Positions 1 through 10,969 of a stretch of 64,000 nucleotides of DNA are shown in pieces. Source of the DNA: Microglena sp. YARC (taxonomy: Eukaryota; Chlorophyta; Chlorophyceae; Chlamydomonadales; Chlamydomonadaceae). Both the position numbers and the translations under genes were made by a program. Below the pieces are notes generated by a model. That model ran no database searches and had not been told where the DNA came from. It saw only the letters and a program-made list of their open reading frames with translations. Positions within the stretch are counted from its first letter, which is position 1, and each line of letters starts with the position of its first letter. The stretch spans positions 10,606,513 to 10,670,512 of the forward strand of contig CM039467.1 of NCBI GenBank assembly GCA_022414725.1. Reading direction: 5' to 3'.

Positions 1-81
1 TTGTCCTTTTTTGTCTTTTTGTTATTGCCCGTCTGCAAGGTTGTAAGTGAGGATTGAGGGTGTAACAGTATAACAGTATAA

Positions 82-735
82 CAGCTGCCTTCAGCACACC
101 TGTAGTGTGGGTATGGCTGCAAGTCGTCCAGACCTTTCTCAGGGGCAGGCAATGGAGCCCATAAACCCATAAACCCATTAACCACTCAAACTAATGAACT
201 TTAAAAAATCTAATCCCATAAAGTGTATTCCTTTGCATTGTGTTTCCACATTTGTTTTATTAAAAGTAAGTGACTTCAGCACACCTGTGGGTATGGCTGC
301 AAGTCGTTAAGGCTTGACGCAGTGCCCACAACCCACTAAAACAAACAGTGTATGCATGCAAAGTTACAAGCAATTAGGAAAGTGACTTCAGCACACCTGT
401 GGGTATGGCTGCAAGTCGTTAAGGCTTGACGCAGTGCCCACAACCCACTAAAACAAACAGTGTATGCATGCAAAGTTACAAGCAATTAGGTAAGTGACTT
501 CAGCACACCTGCTGTGGGTGTGGCTGCAAGTCGTCAAGGCTTGCCTCAGTGTTGCCTGGCAAAATAACCACTAAAAATAATGAACAAACAAAAATAATCC
601 CATAAAGGTAGAAAGTAGAAAGTAGAAACAATTAGTAACGGTATGTAAACAATAAACCCTAAACACACACCTGTGGGTACGGCTGCAAGTCGTCAAGGCT
701 TTTCTCAGAGGCGCGCAATGGAGCCTGGCCCATAA
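82..735. repeat. 112-bp tandem repeat family (CACACCTGTGGGTATGGC)
   Basis: Two nearly perfect 112-bp units start at about 270 and 382, and a third diverging unit starts at 494. Each opens with GTGACTTCAGCACACCTG followed by GGTATGGCTGCAAGTCGT. Older, partial copies of the opening segment lie at about 82-160 and 662-725, the latter two sharing a GCAATGGAGCC tail. No coding potential was recognised. Confidence 0.8.
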
Positions 736-925
736 CATGTTCAGCCCCCAAAACCTTCATGGCTTTGATCAAAATGGGCTCCTCTGTAGAGTGTGATTGA
801 CCTGAATATGTCTTCGTCTGGCCTGGCAGTTTCTGAGCTAGGAGAGCTTGGTGGTGGGGTGGGGAGTATGGGGTCCGGTGCTGCTCATGAGGTGCATGCA
901 GCAAGCCAGTGCTCATAATCTGTCA

Positions 926-929
926 TGGG

Positions 930-980
<51 letters not shown>

Positions 981-985
981 GGGGA

Positions 986-1076
<91 letters not shown>

Positions 1077-1206
1077 GGGGTGGGGATGGGGTGGGGGTGG
1101 TGGTGAGGGTGAGGGTGGGGTTGAGGTTGAGGTTGAGGATAGGGGTGGGGTTGTGGGTGAGGGTGAGGGTGGGGGTGGGGGTGGGGTCGAGGATGAGGGT
1201 GGGGTC

Positions 1207-1249
<43 letters not shown>

Positions 1250-1608
1250 GGGGTGGGGTCGAGGGCGAGGGTGAGAATGGGGTCGAGTGTGAGGGTGGGG
1301 TTGAGGGTGAGGGTGATGGTGAGGGTGGTGGTGAGGGTGGTGGTGAGGGTGGTGTGAGGGTGATGGTGAGGGTGAGGGTGAGGGAGAGGGTGAGGGTGGA
1401 GTGAGTGGGGTGGTGGGGTGAGGGTGAGGGTGAGGGTGAGGGTGGGGGTGGGGTCGAGGTGAGGGTGAGAATGGGGTCGAGTGTGAGGGTGGGGTTGAGG
1501 GTGAGGGTGATGGTGAGGGTGAGGGTGAGGGTGGTGGTGAGGGTGGTGGTGAGGGTGAGGGTGAGGGAGAGGGTGAGGGTGGTGGTGAGGTGGGGTGGGG
1601 GTGGGGTA

Positions 1609-1657
<49 letters not shown>

Positions 1658-1925
1658 GGGGTGGGGTCGAGGGTGAGGTGAGAATGGGGTCGAGTGTGAG
1701 GGTGGGGTTGAGTGTGAGGGTGATGGTGAGGTGAGGGTGGTGGTGAGGGTGGTGGTGAGGGTGAGGGTGAGGGTGAGGGAGAGGGTGAGGGTGGTGGTGA
1801 GGTGGGGGTGGGGGTGGGTCGAGGGTGAGGTGAGTGTGGGGTTGATCGAGGGTGAGGGTTAGGGTGAGGGTGAGGGTGAGGGTGAGGGTGGGGTGAGGGT
1901 GAGGATGAGGATGAGGGTGAGGTTT
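926..1925. repeat. GAGGGT hexanucleotide satellite, about 1 kb
   Basis: Nearly uninterrupted GGGTGA hexamers on the plus strand, with variants GGGTGG, GGGGTC and GGTGGT. Longer sub-blocks containing GGGGTCGAG recur near 1195, 1255, 1452, 1665 and 1815, so parts of the tract were duplicated as larger units. All reading frames are low-complexity (GEGEGE or RVRVRV) and are not genes. Regular GGG runs with 3-nt loops make it a potential G-quadruplex former. Confidence 0.9.
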
Positions 1926-1959
1926 TTATAGATTATATGAGATAGAAAAAAAGTATATA

Positions 1960-3350
1960 TAATTGTGAGTTTTGGACCTAAATGGCCCTAAAAAGCAAAT
2001 AGAAGCCATCAAACCGCAGTCCCTGGAGGAGGCCTAAAACCATACATAAGTAAAAAGTCCACTTTCATGTTTGAAAAAACAATCACAGAGGCATGCGCAC
2101 ATTTAATAGCTGTTAGTATAAAAAAACGTTTTGCCCCTAAATGGCCCAAAAAAGTAATTAAAGCTATAAAACCGCAGTCCCTGGAGGAGGCCTAAAACCA
2201 TACATGTGTGAAAAGGCCAGTTTCATATTTGAAAAACAATCCCTGAGGTATGCGCACCTGCCGGTTGTTTTTAGTTTTTTTATAGCTGTTAGCCTGCTGT
2301 TAGTATACCAAAACTGTTGGGGGTGGGGGTGAGGTTGAGGTTGAGGTTGAGGATAGGGGTGGGGTGAGGGTGGGGGTGAGGTTGAGGTTGAGGTTGAGGA
2401 TAGGGGTGTGGGTGGGGGTGTGGGTGGGGTCGAGGATGAGGGTGGGGTCGATGCTGTTAGTATACCAAAACTTTTTGCCCCTAAATGGCCTTATAAAGCT
2501 ATAAGAAGCTACAAAAATGCTGTCCTTAGTGGGTGCCTAAAACCATAAATATATTAAAAATCCACTTTCATATCTGAAAAAACAATTTCTGAGGCATACG
2601 CATCTAGCGGTTGGGTTTTTATAGTTATTTATAGTATTTACATAGTGTTTACATTATTTATAGTTTACATCACAAGGTTTTGCCCCGAAATGGCCCTAAA
2701 AAGCTATACAAATCTACAAAAACGCTGTCCCTGGAGGATGCCTAAAACAATACACATACATGAAACCCACTTTCAGATTTGAAAAAACAATTCCTGAGGC
2801 ATGCACACTTGGCTGTTGGCTTTTTATTGCTTTTTATTGCTTTTTATAGCTTTTAGTTTACAATACACGTTTTGCCCCTAAATGGCCCTAAAAAGCTATA
2901 CAAATCTACAAAGCCCCTGTCCCTGGAGGGTACCTAAAACCATACACATATATAAAACCCACTTTCATACATGAAAAAAACAATCCCTGAGGCATGCAAT
3001 CCTGGCTGTTGGGTTTTTATTGTTTTTTTTAGCTTTTAGTGTACAAAAAACGTTTTGCCTCTAAATGGCCCTAAAACGGTATAAAAGCTACAAAACCCCT
3101 GTCCCTGGAGGGTGCCTAAAACTATGCATATATAAAAAATCCACTTTCATACATGAAAAAAACAATCCCTGAGGCATGCACACCTGAATGTGGGGTTTTT
3201 ATTGCTTTTTATAGCTTTTATTGTACAAAAAATGTTTTGCCTCTAAATGGCCCTAAAACGGTATAAAAGCTACAAAACCTCTGTCCCTGGAGGGTGCCTA
3301 AAACAATGCATATATAAAAAATCCACTTTCATATTTGATTAAACGATCCC
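1960..3350. repeat. ~160-205-bp diverged tandem repeat family
   Basis: About seven copies of a unit containing TTTTGCCCCTAAATGGCC, then CTGTCCCTGGAGG-TGCCTAAAACCATACA, then CACTTTCATA and CAATCCCTGAGGCATGC. Copies start near 1970, 2130, 2473, 2679, 2868, 3053 and 3235. Between the second and third copies, at about 2310-2458, sits a block of the upstream G-rich satellite (GGGGTGAGGTTGAGG), so the two repeat classes have mixed. No gene was recognised. Confidence 0.8.
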
Positions 3351-3808
3351 AGAGGCATGCGCACCTGGCACGTGGGTGCAGCGGGTTTGGATGAACTTTG
3401 TACCGCCTGTCCCGCCTGTCCCGCCTGCTGTCCTGCTATGTACATCTCAACCGCCGGGTGCAGAGGCTTGGGGGGGCTTAGGACGAGGGGGGCAGCTGGG
3501 GGGGCCACCACCACTTCCTCCTCCTTCTCCTGTTGTGTGGGCGAGAGAGCGCCCCGTAGTTCCATAGGGCTCATCTGGGGGCTGTCCTCCTGAGACTGAG
3601 CACCTGCATAATCCGATGGTCGCGATGTCACCCTGGATAAGGAGGTTCTTGCCAGGCTGGCTGCCCTCCAGATTGTCCGCGATGGGGGGTCCTCGATGGC
3701 GTCTTCTATGTTCAGTGCTTTGATGGATATTGACTTGGGCTTCTGAAATTCTCCCTTGACGGCAGGTGGCGTGGCTTTCTTATCAACCACAACAGGAGGT
3801 GGAGGCAC
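3329..3808 (-). CDS. Putative terminal exon of a Pro-rich modular protein
   Basis: An open frame of 159 codons runs from a splice-acceptor-like CCACAG|GTGCC at 3808 to a stop at 3329. It begins with VPPPPVVVDKKATPPAV, the same block that is amplified about 20 times upstream. It then diverges into unique sequence containing DAIEDPPSRTIWRAASLA, PQMSPMELRGALSP and HPAVEMYIAGQQAGQAGQA, and ends GSFNQI. The unique tail and the placement at the downstream end of the repeat array suggest a 3'-terminal coding exon. No known domain was recognised. The protein would be basic and Pro-, Ala- and Gln-rich, and probably disordered. The acceptor and terminal-exon status are inferred. Confidence 0.4.
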   Translation of the reverse strand: MPPPPVVVDKKATPPAVKGEFQKPKSISIKALNIEDAIEDPPSRTIWRAASLARTSLSRVTSRPSDYAGAQSQEDSPQMSPMELRGALSPTQQEKEEEVVVAPPAAPLVLSPPKPLHPAVEMYIAGQQAGQAGQAVQSSSKPAAPTCQVRMPLGSFNQI

Positions 3809-6790
3809 CTGTGGCACCACAGAAATCGTACATGAGTTTTTCTGATTAAAAAAACGAGTTTCACCCAAGAATGTGACTAATGACTTGGGCTTCTGAAATG
3901 CTTGCTTGACAGCAGGTGGCTTGGCTTGTTCTTTAACCACAACAGGTGGTGGAGGCACCCTGTGCACCACAGAAATGATACGTCAGTTTTTTTTCCCGAT
4001 CAAAAATATGAGTTTGGCCAAAGAAGATGACTCCTGCCTTTGGCTTCTGTAATTCTCGCTTGCTTGACGGCAGGTGGCGTGGCTTTCTTATCAACCAAAA
4101 CAGGTGGTGGAGGCACCTGCGGCACCAAAGAAACCAAACATGAGTTTTTTCCCATTTCAAAATATGAGTTTCACCAAAGAATGTGACTAATGACTTCGGC
4201 TTCTGAAATTCTCGCTTGACCGCAGGTGGCTTGGCTTGTTCTTTAGCCGAAACAGGAGGTGGAGGCACCTGTGGCACCACAGAAATTTTAAATGAGTTTT
4301 TCTGATTAAAAAACGAGTTTCACCCAAGAATGTGACTAATGACTTGGGCTTCTGAAATGCTTGCTTGACGGCAGGTGGCTTGGCTTGTTCTTTAACCACA
4401 ACAGGAGGTGGAGGCACCTGTGGTACCACAGAAATCGTAAATGAGTTTTTCTGATTAAAAAACGAGTTTCACCCAAGAATGTGACTAATGACTTGGGCTT
4501 CTGAAATGCTTGCTTGACGGCAGGTGGCTTGGCTTGTTCTTTAACCACAACAGGAGGTGGAGGCACCTGTTACACAGAAATCGTAAATGAGTTTTTCTGA
4601 TTAAAAAACGAGTTTCACCCAAGAATGTGACCAATGACTGTGGATGCTTCTGAAATGCTTGCTTGACGCAGTGGCTTGGCTTGTTCAACCACAACAGGAG
4701 GTGGAGGCACCTGTGGTACCACAGAAATCGTAAATGAGTTTTTCTGATTAAAAAACGAGTTTCACCCAAGAATGTGACTAATGACTTGGGCTTCTTGAAA
4801 TGCTTGCTTGACGGCAGGTGGCTTGGCTTGTTCTTTAACCACAACAGGAGGTGGAGGCACCTGTGTACCACAGAAATCGTAAATGAGTTTTTCTGATTAA
4901 AAAACGAGTTTCACCCAAGAATGTGACTAATGACTTGGGCTTCTGAAATGCTTGCTTGACGTCAGGTGGCTTGGCTTGTTCTTTAACCACAACAGGAGGT
5001 GGAGGCACCTGTGGTACCACAGAAATCGTAAATGAGTTTTTCTGATTAAAAAACGAGTTTCACCCAAGAATGTGACTAATGACTTGGGCTTCTGAAATGC
5101 TTGCTTGACGGCAGGTGGCTTGGCTTGTTCTTTAACCACAACAGGAGGTGGAGGCACCTGTGGTACCACAGAAATCGTAAATGAGTTTTTCTGATTAAAA
5201 AACGAGTTTCACCCAAGAATGTGACCAATGACTTGGGCTTCTGAAATGCTTGCTTGACGGCAGGTGGCTTGGCTTGTTCTTCAACCACAACAGGAGGTGG
5301 AGGCACCTGTGGTACCACAGAAATCGTAAATGAGTTTTTCTGATTAAAAAACGAGTTTCACCCAAGAATGTGACTAATGACTTGGGCTTCTGAAATGCTT
5401 GCTTGACGGCAGGTGGCTTGGCTTGTTCTTTAACCACAACAGGAGGTGGAGGCACCTGTGGTACCACAGAAATCGTAAATGAGTTTTTCTGATTAAAAAA
5501 CGAGTTTCACCCAAGAATGTGACTAATGACTTGGGCTTCTGAAATGCTTGACGTCAGGTGGTTGGCTGTGTTCTTTAACCACAACAGGAGTGGAGCACCT
5601 GTGGTACCACAGAAATCGTAAATAGAGTTTTTCTGATTAAAAAACGAGTTCACCCAGAATGTGACTATGACTTGGGCTTCTGAATGACTGGCTTGGGAGG
5701 TGGAGGCACCTGTGGTACCACATCGTAAATGAGTTTTTCTGATTAAAAACGAGTTTCACCCAAGAATTGACTAATGACTTGGGCTTCTGAAATGCTTGCA
5801 CGGCAGGTGGCTTGGCTTGTTCTTTAACCACAACAGGAGGTGGAGGCACCTGTGGTACCACAGAAACGTAAATGAGTTTTTCTGATAAAAAACGAGTTTC
5901 ACCCAGAATGTGACTAATGACTTGGGCTTCTGAAATGCTTGCTTGACGTCAGGTGGCTTGGCTTGTTCTTTAACCACAACAGGAGTGGAGGCACCTGTGG
6001 TACCACAGAAATCGTAAATGAGTTTTTCTGATTAAAAAACGAGTTTCACCCAAGAATGTGACTAATGACTTCGGCTTCTGAAATTCTTGCTTGACCGCAG
6101 GTGGCTTGGCTTGTTCTTTAACCACAACAGGAGGTGGAGGCACCTGTGGTACCACAGAAATCGTAAATGAGTTTTTCTGATTAAAAAACGAGTTTCACCC
6201 AAGAATGTGACTAATGACTTGGGCTTCTGAAATGCTTGCTTGACGGCAGGTGGCTTGGCTTGTTCTTTAACCACAACAGGAGGTGGAGGCACCTGTGGTA
6301 CCACAGAAATCGTAAATGAGTTTTTCTGATTAAAAAACGAGTTTCACCCAAGAATGTGACTAATGACTTGGGCTTCTGAATTTCTTGCTTGACCGCAGGT
6401 GGCTTGGCTTGTTCTTTAGCCGAAACAGGAGGTGGAGGCACCTGTGGCACCACATAAATCGTAAATGAGTTTTTCTGATTAAAAAACGAGTTTCACCCAA
6501 GAATGTGACTAATGACTTGGGCTTCTGAAATGCTTGCTTGACGGCAGGTGGCTTGGCTTGTTCTTTAACCACAACAGGAGGTGGAGGCACCTGTGGCACC
6601 ACAGAAATCGTACATGAGTTTTTCTGATAAAAAACGAGTTTCACCCAAGAATGTGACTAATGACTTGGGATTCTGAAATGCTTGCTTGACGGCAGGTGGC
6701 TTGGCTTGTTCTTTAACCACAACAGGAGGTGGAGGCACCTGTGGTACCACAGAAATCATACATGAGTTTTTTTTCTGATTACAATATGCC
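3809..6790 (-). repeat. 149-bp tandem array of exon-like PPPP blocks (~20 copies)
   Basis: About 20 head-to-tail units repeat every 149 bp; for example, block starts at about 5020, 5169, 5318 and 5467. On the minus strand each unit carries VPPPPVVVKEQAKPPAV followed by KQAFQKPKS, preceded by CCACAG and followed by TTCTTGG|GTGAAACTCG, so each resembles an exon with AG and GT borders. With those borders the block is 94 nt, not a multiple of three, and 149 bp is also out of phase. Either other borders are used or the array is not translated through. Copies at about 5540-5960 carry many small deletions. Copies at about 4200, 6090 and 6400 use variant wording (VSAKEQ), so several subtypes exist. 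Confidence 0.75.
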
Positions 6791-6799
6791 TATTATATC

Positions 6800-7570
6800 T
6801 TGCCTCTCTGGCTACCCCTGGACTCATACCATACATGTTCAAAGACAGGTAACATAGAAACACAATGTACCACCCATATACCACTCTAGCTTTTGGGAGG
6901 ATTTTAGCCACCTCCACCTTCATCTCCTCTTCCTCCTTCACCTCCTCCTCCTCTTCCTACTAGGCTAGTAAGGAAGGCCTATCCTCACCCTACCTCTTGC
7001 CTACTTGGCTACCCCTGTTCTCATAACATCCATGTTCATAGACAGGTAACATTACAAGTACGGAAGGCCTATCCTCACCGCATCTCTTGCCTATTTGGCT
7101 ACCCCTGTTCTCATAACATACATGTTCATAGACAGGTAACATTACAATGACGGAAGGCCTATCCTCACCGTATCTCTTGGCTATAGCCACCCCCACCTTC
7201 ACCTCCATCACCTCTTCCTAGAAAGGAAGTCCTATCCCTTCCCTATATCTTGCCTCTCTGGCTACCCCTGGACTCATTGCATAAATGTTCTTGGGCAGGT
7301 AACACACACACACATACCACTTCTGCTTTAGGGGGGGCTTTAGCCACCTCCACCTTCATCTCTTCTTCCTCCCTCACTACTTCTTAGTAAGGAAGGCCTC
7401 TACTCACTCTATCCATGCCTCTTTGGCTACCCCTGGACTGTAACAAACATTCAGTTGACAAGTTACAAGCAAGATCAGGCAGCCCAACGAGCAGAATAAA
7501 TTGGTAATGTACATGCACTCGTACCACTTCTGCTTTCGGGGTGGCTTTAGCCACCTCCACCTTCACCTCC
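6800..7570 (-). repeat. Exon-like EEEVKVEVAK blocks with ~80-bp spacer repeats
   Basis: Four minus-strand copies of a coding-looking block read EEE(M/V)KVEVAKA(T/P)PKAEV, near 6900-6955, 7185-7215, 7340-7380 and 7520-7600. The last two are followed by donor-like GTATGTG or GTACGAG. The spacers hold their own repeat on the plus strand (TTGGCTACCCCTG, TCATA-CA, GACAGGTAAC), with at least five copies between 6795 and 7480. The block also occurs in frame at the end of the exon at 7543-7733, which links this array to that exon. No known domain. Confidence 0.5.
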
Positions 7571-7733
7571 TCTTCCTCTTCTGCCTCAACTTCGGCTGGG
7601 GACTGTGCGAGGGGCTGAGAGCTTTCATCTCCGGAGTCTGACCACTGGTATGGCTCAGAAGCTTCGGTGGACTCCCATTCAGAGGGGCGGCGAGGTTTGG
7701 GGGCAGGTTGGGTTTTCCGCTTGTACCGACGCC
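7543..7733 (-). CDS. Putative exon: RAWRRYK-start, Ser/Glu-rich, ending EEEEEVKVEVAK
   Basis: The open minus-strand segment starts after an acceptor-like CCCTGCAG and reads RAWRRYKRKTQPAPKPRR, then PSEWESTEASEPYQWSDSGD, then a Glu-rich run and KVEVAKATPKAEV. It is followed by a GTACGAG donor candidate. A second copy of its first two thirds lies at about 7998-8122 with conservative changes (PAPKPHRPSEW, EASQPYQW), which argues that the coding reading was once under selection before or after duplication. The RAWRRYK core resembles the latter half of an IQ motif when the LQ encoded by the preceding acceptor bases is counted, but splicing would remove those bases. The function is unknown. Confidence 0.4.
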
Positions 7734-7745
7734 AAGCACGCTGCA

Positions 7746-7800
7746 GGGTTTAGGGTTTAGCGTTTAGGGTTTAGGGTTTAGGGTTAGTTAGTTAGGGGGT
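7746..7800 (+). repeat. Interstitial plant-type telomere-like repeat (TTTAGGG)n
   Basis: About five tandem TTTAGGG units with one variant (TTTAGCG) lie immediately upstream, in minus-strand sense, of the exon-like block ending at 7733. A degenerate second patch is at about 8125-8175, and GGGTTGAGGGT derivatives recur between all RAWRRYK copies up to 8760. On the minus strand the repeats read CCCTAAA and abut CTGCAG, where they would act as a pyrimidine-rich tract. Confidence 0.75.
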
Positions 7801-7997
7801 TGAGGGTAGTAGAGGGTTGAGGGTGCAGTGTATTAGAGTGTGTGTCGGAGTGTGTTAGAGTGTGTTTGAGTGTGTTTGAGTGTGTTGGAGTGTGTTTATT
7901 GGGTTTATGTTGCTTTTAATTCACTTTGGTTGGTTTCAGTTGGTTTCAGTTGGGTAGGGTTCAGTTGGGTTGGGTTCAGTTGGGTTCAGTTGGGTTC

Positions 7998-8830
7998 ATT
8001 TCATCTCCAGAGTCTGACCACTGGTATGGCTGAGAAGCTTCGGTGGACTCCCATTCAGAGGGGCGGTGAGGTTTGGGGGCTGGTTGGGTTTTGCGCTTGT
8101 ACCGACGCCAGGCACGCTGCAGGTTTTAGGTTTCAGGTTTTAGGGTAGAGGGTTTAGGTTTTAGAGGGTTTAGGGTGCAGTGTGCTCAGAGTGTGTCAGA
8201 GTAGGTATATGTTGCTTTGAGGATGGGTTTTCCGCCTCTACCGACGCCATGCACGCTGTAGGGTAAAGGGTTGTGGGTTCAGTGGGTTGGAGTGGGTTTA
8301 CTATGTTTAGGTTGCTTTGGACCAAGTAGGTTGGGGGGTTTGCTTGTTCCGACGCCATGCACGCTGTAGGGTAAAGGGTTGTGGGTTCAGTGGGTTGGAG
8401 TGGGTTTACTATGTTTAGATTGCTTTGGACCAGGTCGGCTAGGGTTTTTGCTTGTACCAACGCCAGGCACGCTGTAGGGTCCATGGTAGAGGGTTGAGGG
8501 TTGACGGTTGAGGGTGCAGTGGGTTTTGGGGCAGGTTGGGTGTATGCCTGTACCAACGCCAGGCACGCTGCTGGGTACATGGTAGAGGGTCCATAGTAGA
8601 GGGTAGAGGGTTGAGGGTGGAGGGTGGAGGGTGCAGGGTCTAAGGGCAAGTTGGGTTTTTTGCTTGTACCGACGCCAGGCACGCTGTAGGGTCCATGGTA
8701 GAGGGTCCATAGTAGAGGGTTGAGGGTTTAGGGTGGAGGTTGAGGGTTGAGGGTCTAAGGGCAAGTTGGGTTTTTTTTTGCTTTGTACCAACGCCAGGCA
8801 CGCTGCGGGGTCCATGGTAGAGGGGGGATC
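7998..8830 (-). repeat. Tandem RAWRRYK exon-like blocks (7 copies)
   Basis: Minus-strand blocks reading RAW(R/W)(R/W)YK occur near 8110, 8250, 8350, 8460, 8560, 8665 and 8795. Each follows CCCTACAG, CCCTGCAG or a similar acceptor-like sequence and is separated from the next by ~105-130 bp of TAGGGT-type repeats. The copy at about 8245 has a stop in place of the Lys (CGGTAGAGG), and that at 8350 has RRNK. After the core the longer copies continue KTQLALRP or KPNLPLDP, giving a second weak conserved segment. Read with the preceding LQ, the block matches the spacing of an IQ (calmodulin-binding) motif. Confidence 0.5.
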
Positions 8831-8845
8831 GGTTGGTTGGTCCCC

Positions 8846-8915
8846 TCATGGTCGGTCGGACGGTCGGGCGAACAAAATAGGTAAACAAGGGGCTCCGCCA
8901 AAAACTCCCTGGCTC
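8846..8915 (+). repeat. Fragment of dispersed repeat family A
   Basis: GGTCGGTCGGACGG, then AACAAAATAGGTAAACA and GGGGCTCCGCCAAAAA, match the tail of the larger copies at 13796-14010 (plus) and 29760-29944 (minus). It is a short tail-end fragment. Confidence 0.45.
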
Positions 8916-8949
8916 AGGGTTGGTCATACACCAACAGCCCGTTTCATTG

Positions 8950-9022
8950 ATACAATTGGTCTAGTGGTACACCAAATTGCTTAAACAATGAACGGTCGAG
9001 GGTTCAATTCCCCCAACGGCCA
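8950..9022 (+). tRNA. tRNA-like sequence with A and B boxes, probably a pseudogene
   Basis: TGGTCTAGTGG (8957-8967) fits the A-box consensus and GGTTCAATTCC (9001-9011) fits the B box, at normal tRNA spacing. The T-arm is nearly complete (GAGGG-TTCAATT-CCCCC, one mismatch). The 3' acceptor strand AACGGCC has no complement at the expected 5' position, and the anticodon arm is only four pairs around CTTAAA. It is therefore more likely a tRNA remnant or the head of a SINE than a working tRNA. It directly follows a fragment of dispersed family A. Confidence 0.3.
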
Positions 9023-9119
9023 CCCTTGGCCTTGCGGGTCGTTGTCAACCGCGATGGTAGCTTGTCCAGTCGATGTGGTAGACCGTTCTCTGCAAGCGTA
9101 CGACGGGTTCCCTTAATAC

Positions 9120-10500
9120 CACGCCCCACCAGGCGTTATCATTACCTTCATACACCAACTCTCATCTCATACACATCAACACCCATCTCATACAGACATT
9201 ACACATCCATACGCATCAACAGGAGCACCCACCTGTATCACAATCGCTGCTGCTTCAGGCACCCATTGATCGGTAACACTCATCTCACACACATGTCACA
9301 CACCAATACGCATCGTATACACAACAACACCCATCTCGTACGCATCAATACACGTATACTCATCAACAGGAGCACCCACCTGTATCGCAATCGCCGCTGG
9401 TTCAAGCCTCCACTCACCATCAATACTCATCTCAGACCCATCTCATACACACCAATACTCATCAAATACACGTCAATACACACGAACACTCATCGCATAC
9501 ACAACAACACTCATCTCGTACACACCAATAATCATCAAATACACGTCAATACACACGAACACTCATCGCATACACAACAACACTCATCTCGTACACACCA
9601 ATAATCATCAAATACACGTCAATACACACGAACACTCATCGCATACACAACAACACTCATCTCGTACACACCAATAATCATCCAATACACGTCAATACAC
9701 ACGAACACTCATCGCATACACAACAACACTCATCTCGTACACACCAATAATCATCAAATACACGTCAATACACACGAACACTCATCGCAAACACAACAAC
9801 ACTCATCTCGTACACACCAATAATCATCAAATACACGTCAATACACACGAACACTCATCGCATACACAACAACACTCAACAATACTCATCTTAAACACAT
9901 CAATACATACAAATACTCATCAACAGGAGCACCCCCCTGTCTGCTGCTGGTTCAGGCACCCACTCACCATCAACAAACTCAAACCACCTGTGCTGCTCGA
10001 GGCCTCCATTCACCATCAACACTAATCTCACACGCATCTCACACATACAATACTCATCTCACACACACCATCACTCATCGCATAAAACATCAACACCCAT
10101 CTCACACAGACAATACACACCAATACTCATCTTGCACGCATCACATACACACTATTCTCACCTCACACCCACCAACACTAATCTCATACACACACTATAC
10201 TAGTTTCACACCCATCTAACACGCATCTCATACACACAACACTCATCTTGTACGCAGCAATACACACCAATTCTCATCAATAGGAGCACCCACCTGCTTG
10301 CTGCTGGTTCAGGCCTCCATTCACCATCAATACTCATCTTGCACGCAACACATATACACAATACTCGTTTCTCACCCATCTTAAACACATCAATACACAC
10401 AACACTCATCTTGTACGCATCAATACACACCAATTGACGCTATCAAACAGGAGCACCCACCTATCACAATTGCCGCTGGTTCTGGCTCCCAATTCATCGT
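9120..10500 (-). repeat. ACTCATC/ACACACC minisatellite with DGEW-PEPAA exon-like blocks
   Basis: The region is dominated by ACTCATCTC and ATACACACCAATA motifs. Between about 9494 and 9885 they form a regular 73-bp tandem array of about six copies (starts 9494, 9567, 9640, 9713 and so on). Embedded at about 9225-9275, 9370-9420, 9925-9965, 9985-10020, 10285-10330 and 10450-10500 are copies of a different segment. On the minus strand these read (D)GEW(R/V)PEPAA and several are followed by CAGGTGGGTGCTCC, a donor-like sequence. These may be amplified exons, but frames are not uniformly open. Confidence 0.5.
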
Positions 10501-10569
10501 CAACAAAGATCAAACCACCTGTGCCTGCTTGAATTTGCTTTCACTGTTTGTGTTGATTATTTGCTTTTC

Positions 10570-10965
10570 TTCTGCTCCAACTGCATCACAAGAGTAATTG
10601 GGGTTTTTTAGGGGTTAGGTTAGGTCCCTGCATCACAAGAGTAATTAGGTGTTTGGGTTAAGTGTTTAGGTTAACCCAGCATCACAATTAGTAATTATCT
10701 CTTATAGGGTGTTTAGGTCTGTTTCAGCTCCCTGCATCACAATAGTCATTAGGGGGGGTAGGTTTAGGTGGTCCCTGCATAATAAGAGCGAGTAATTGGG
10801 CTTTAGGCCGGCGTCCCTGCAACTTACAAGAGTTAATCTAGGGTTTAGGGTTCGGCTCCCTGCATCACAATAGTCAATTAGGGGGTAGGGTTAGGTTTAG
10901 GGTCCCTGCATAATAAGAATAATTAGGGTTTAGGGTCCCTGCATTACAAGAGTAATTAGGGGTTA
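10570..10965. repeat. ~45-bp tandem repeat (CCCTGCATCACAAGAGTAATTAGG)
   Basis: About nine diverged copies of TCCCTGCATCACAAGAGT followed by AATTAGGG and TTTAGGGT-like sequence. On the minus strand each unit reads TTACTCTTGTGATGCAG, an acceptor-like end, next to CCCTAAAC repeats. This is the same arrangement seen at the RAWRRYK blocks. No coding block was recognised inside the units. Confidence 0.6.
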
Positions 10966-10969
10966 GCCC

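Noticed and set aside
848..1734. GEGEGE and RVRVRV frames
   Set aside because: Pure hexanucleotide satellite translation.
9026..9604. 192-codon plus-strand frame rich in His/Thr
   Set aside because: It reads through the ACTCATC/73-bp repeat and overlaps the tRNA-like end; no domain.
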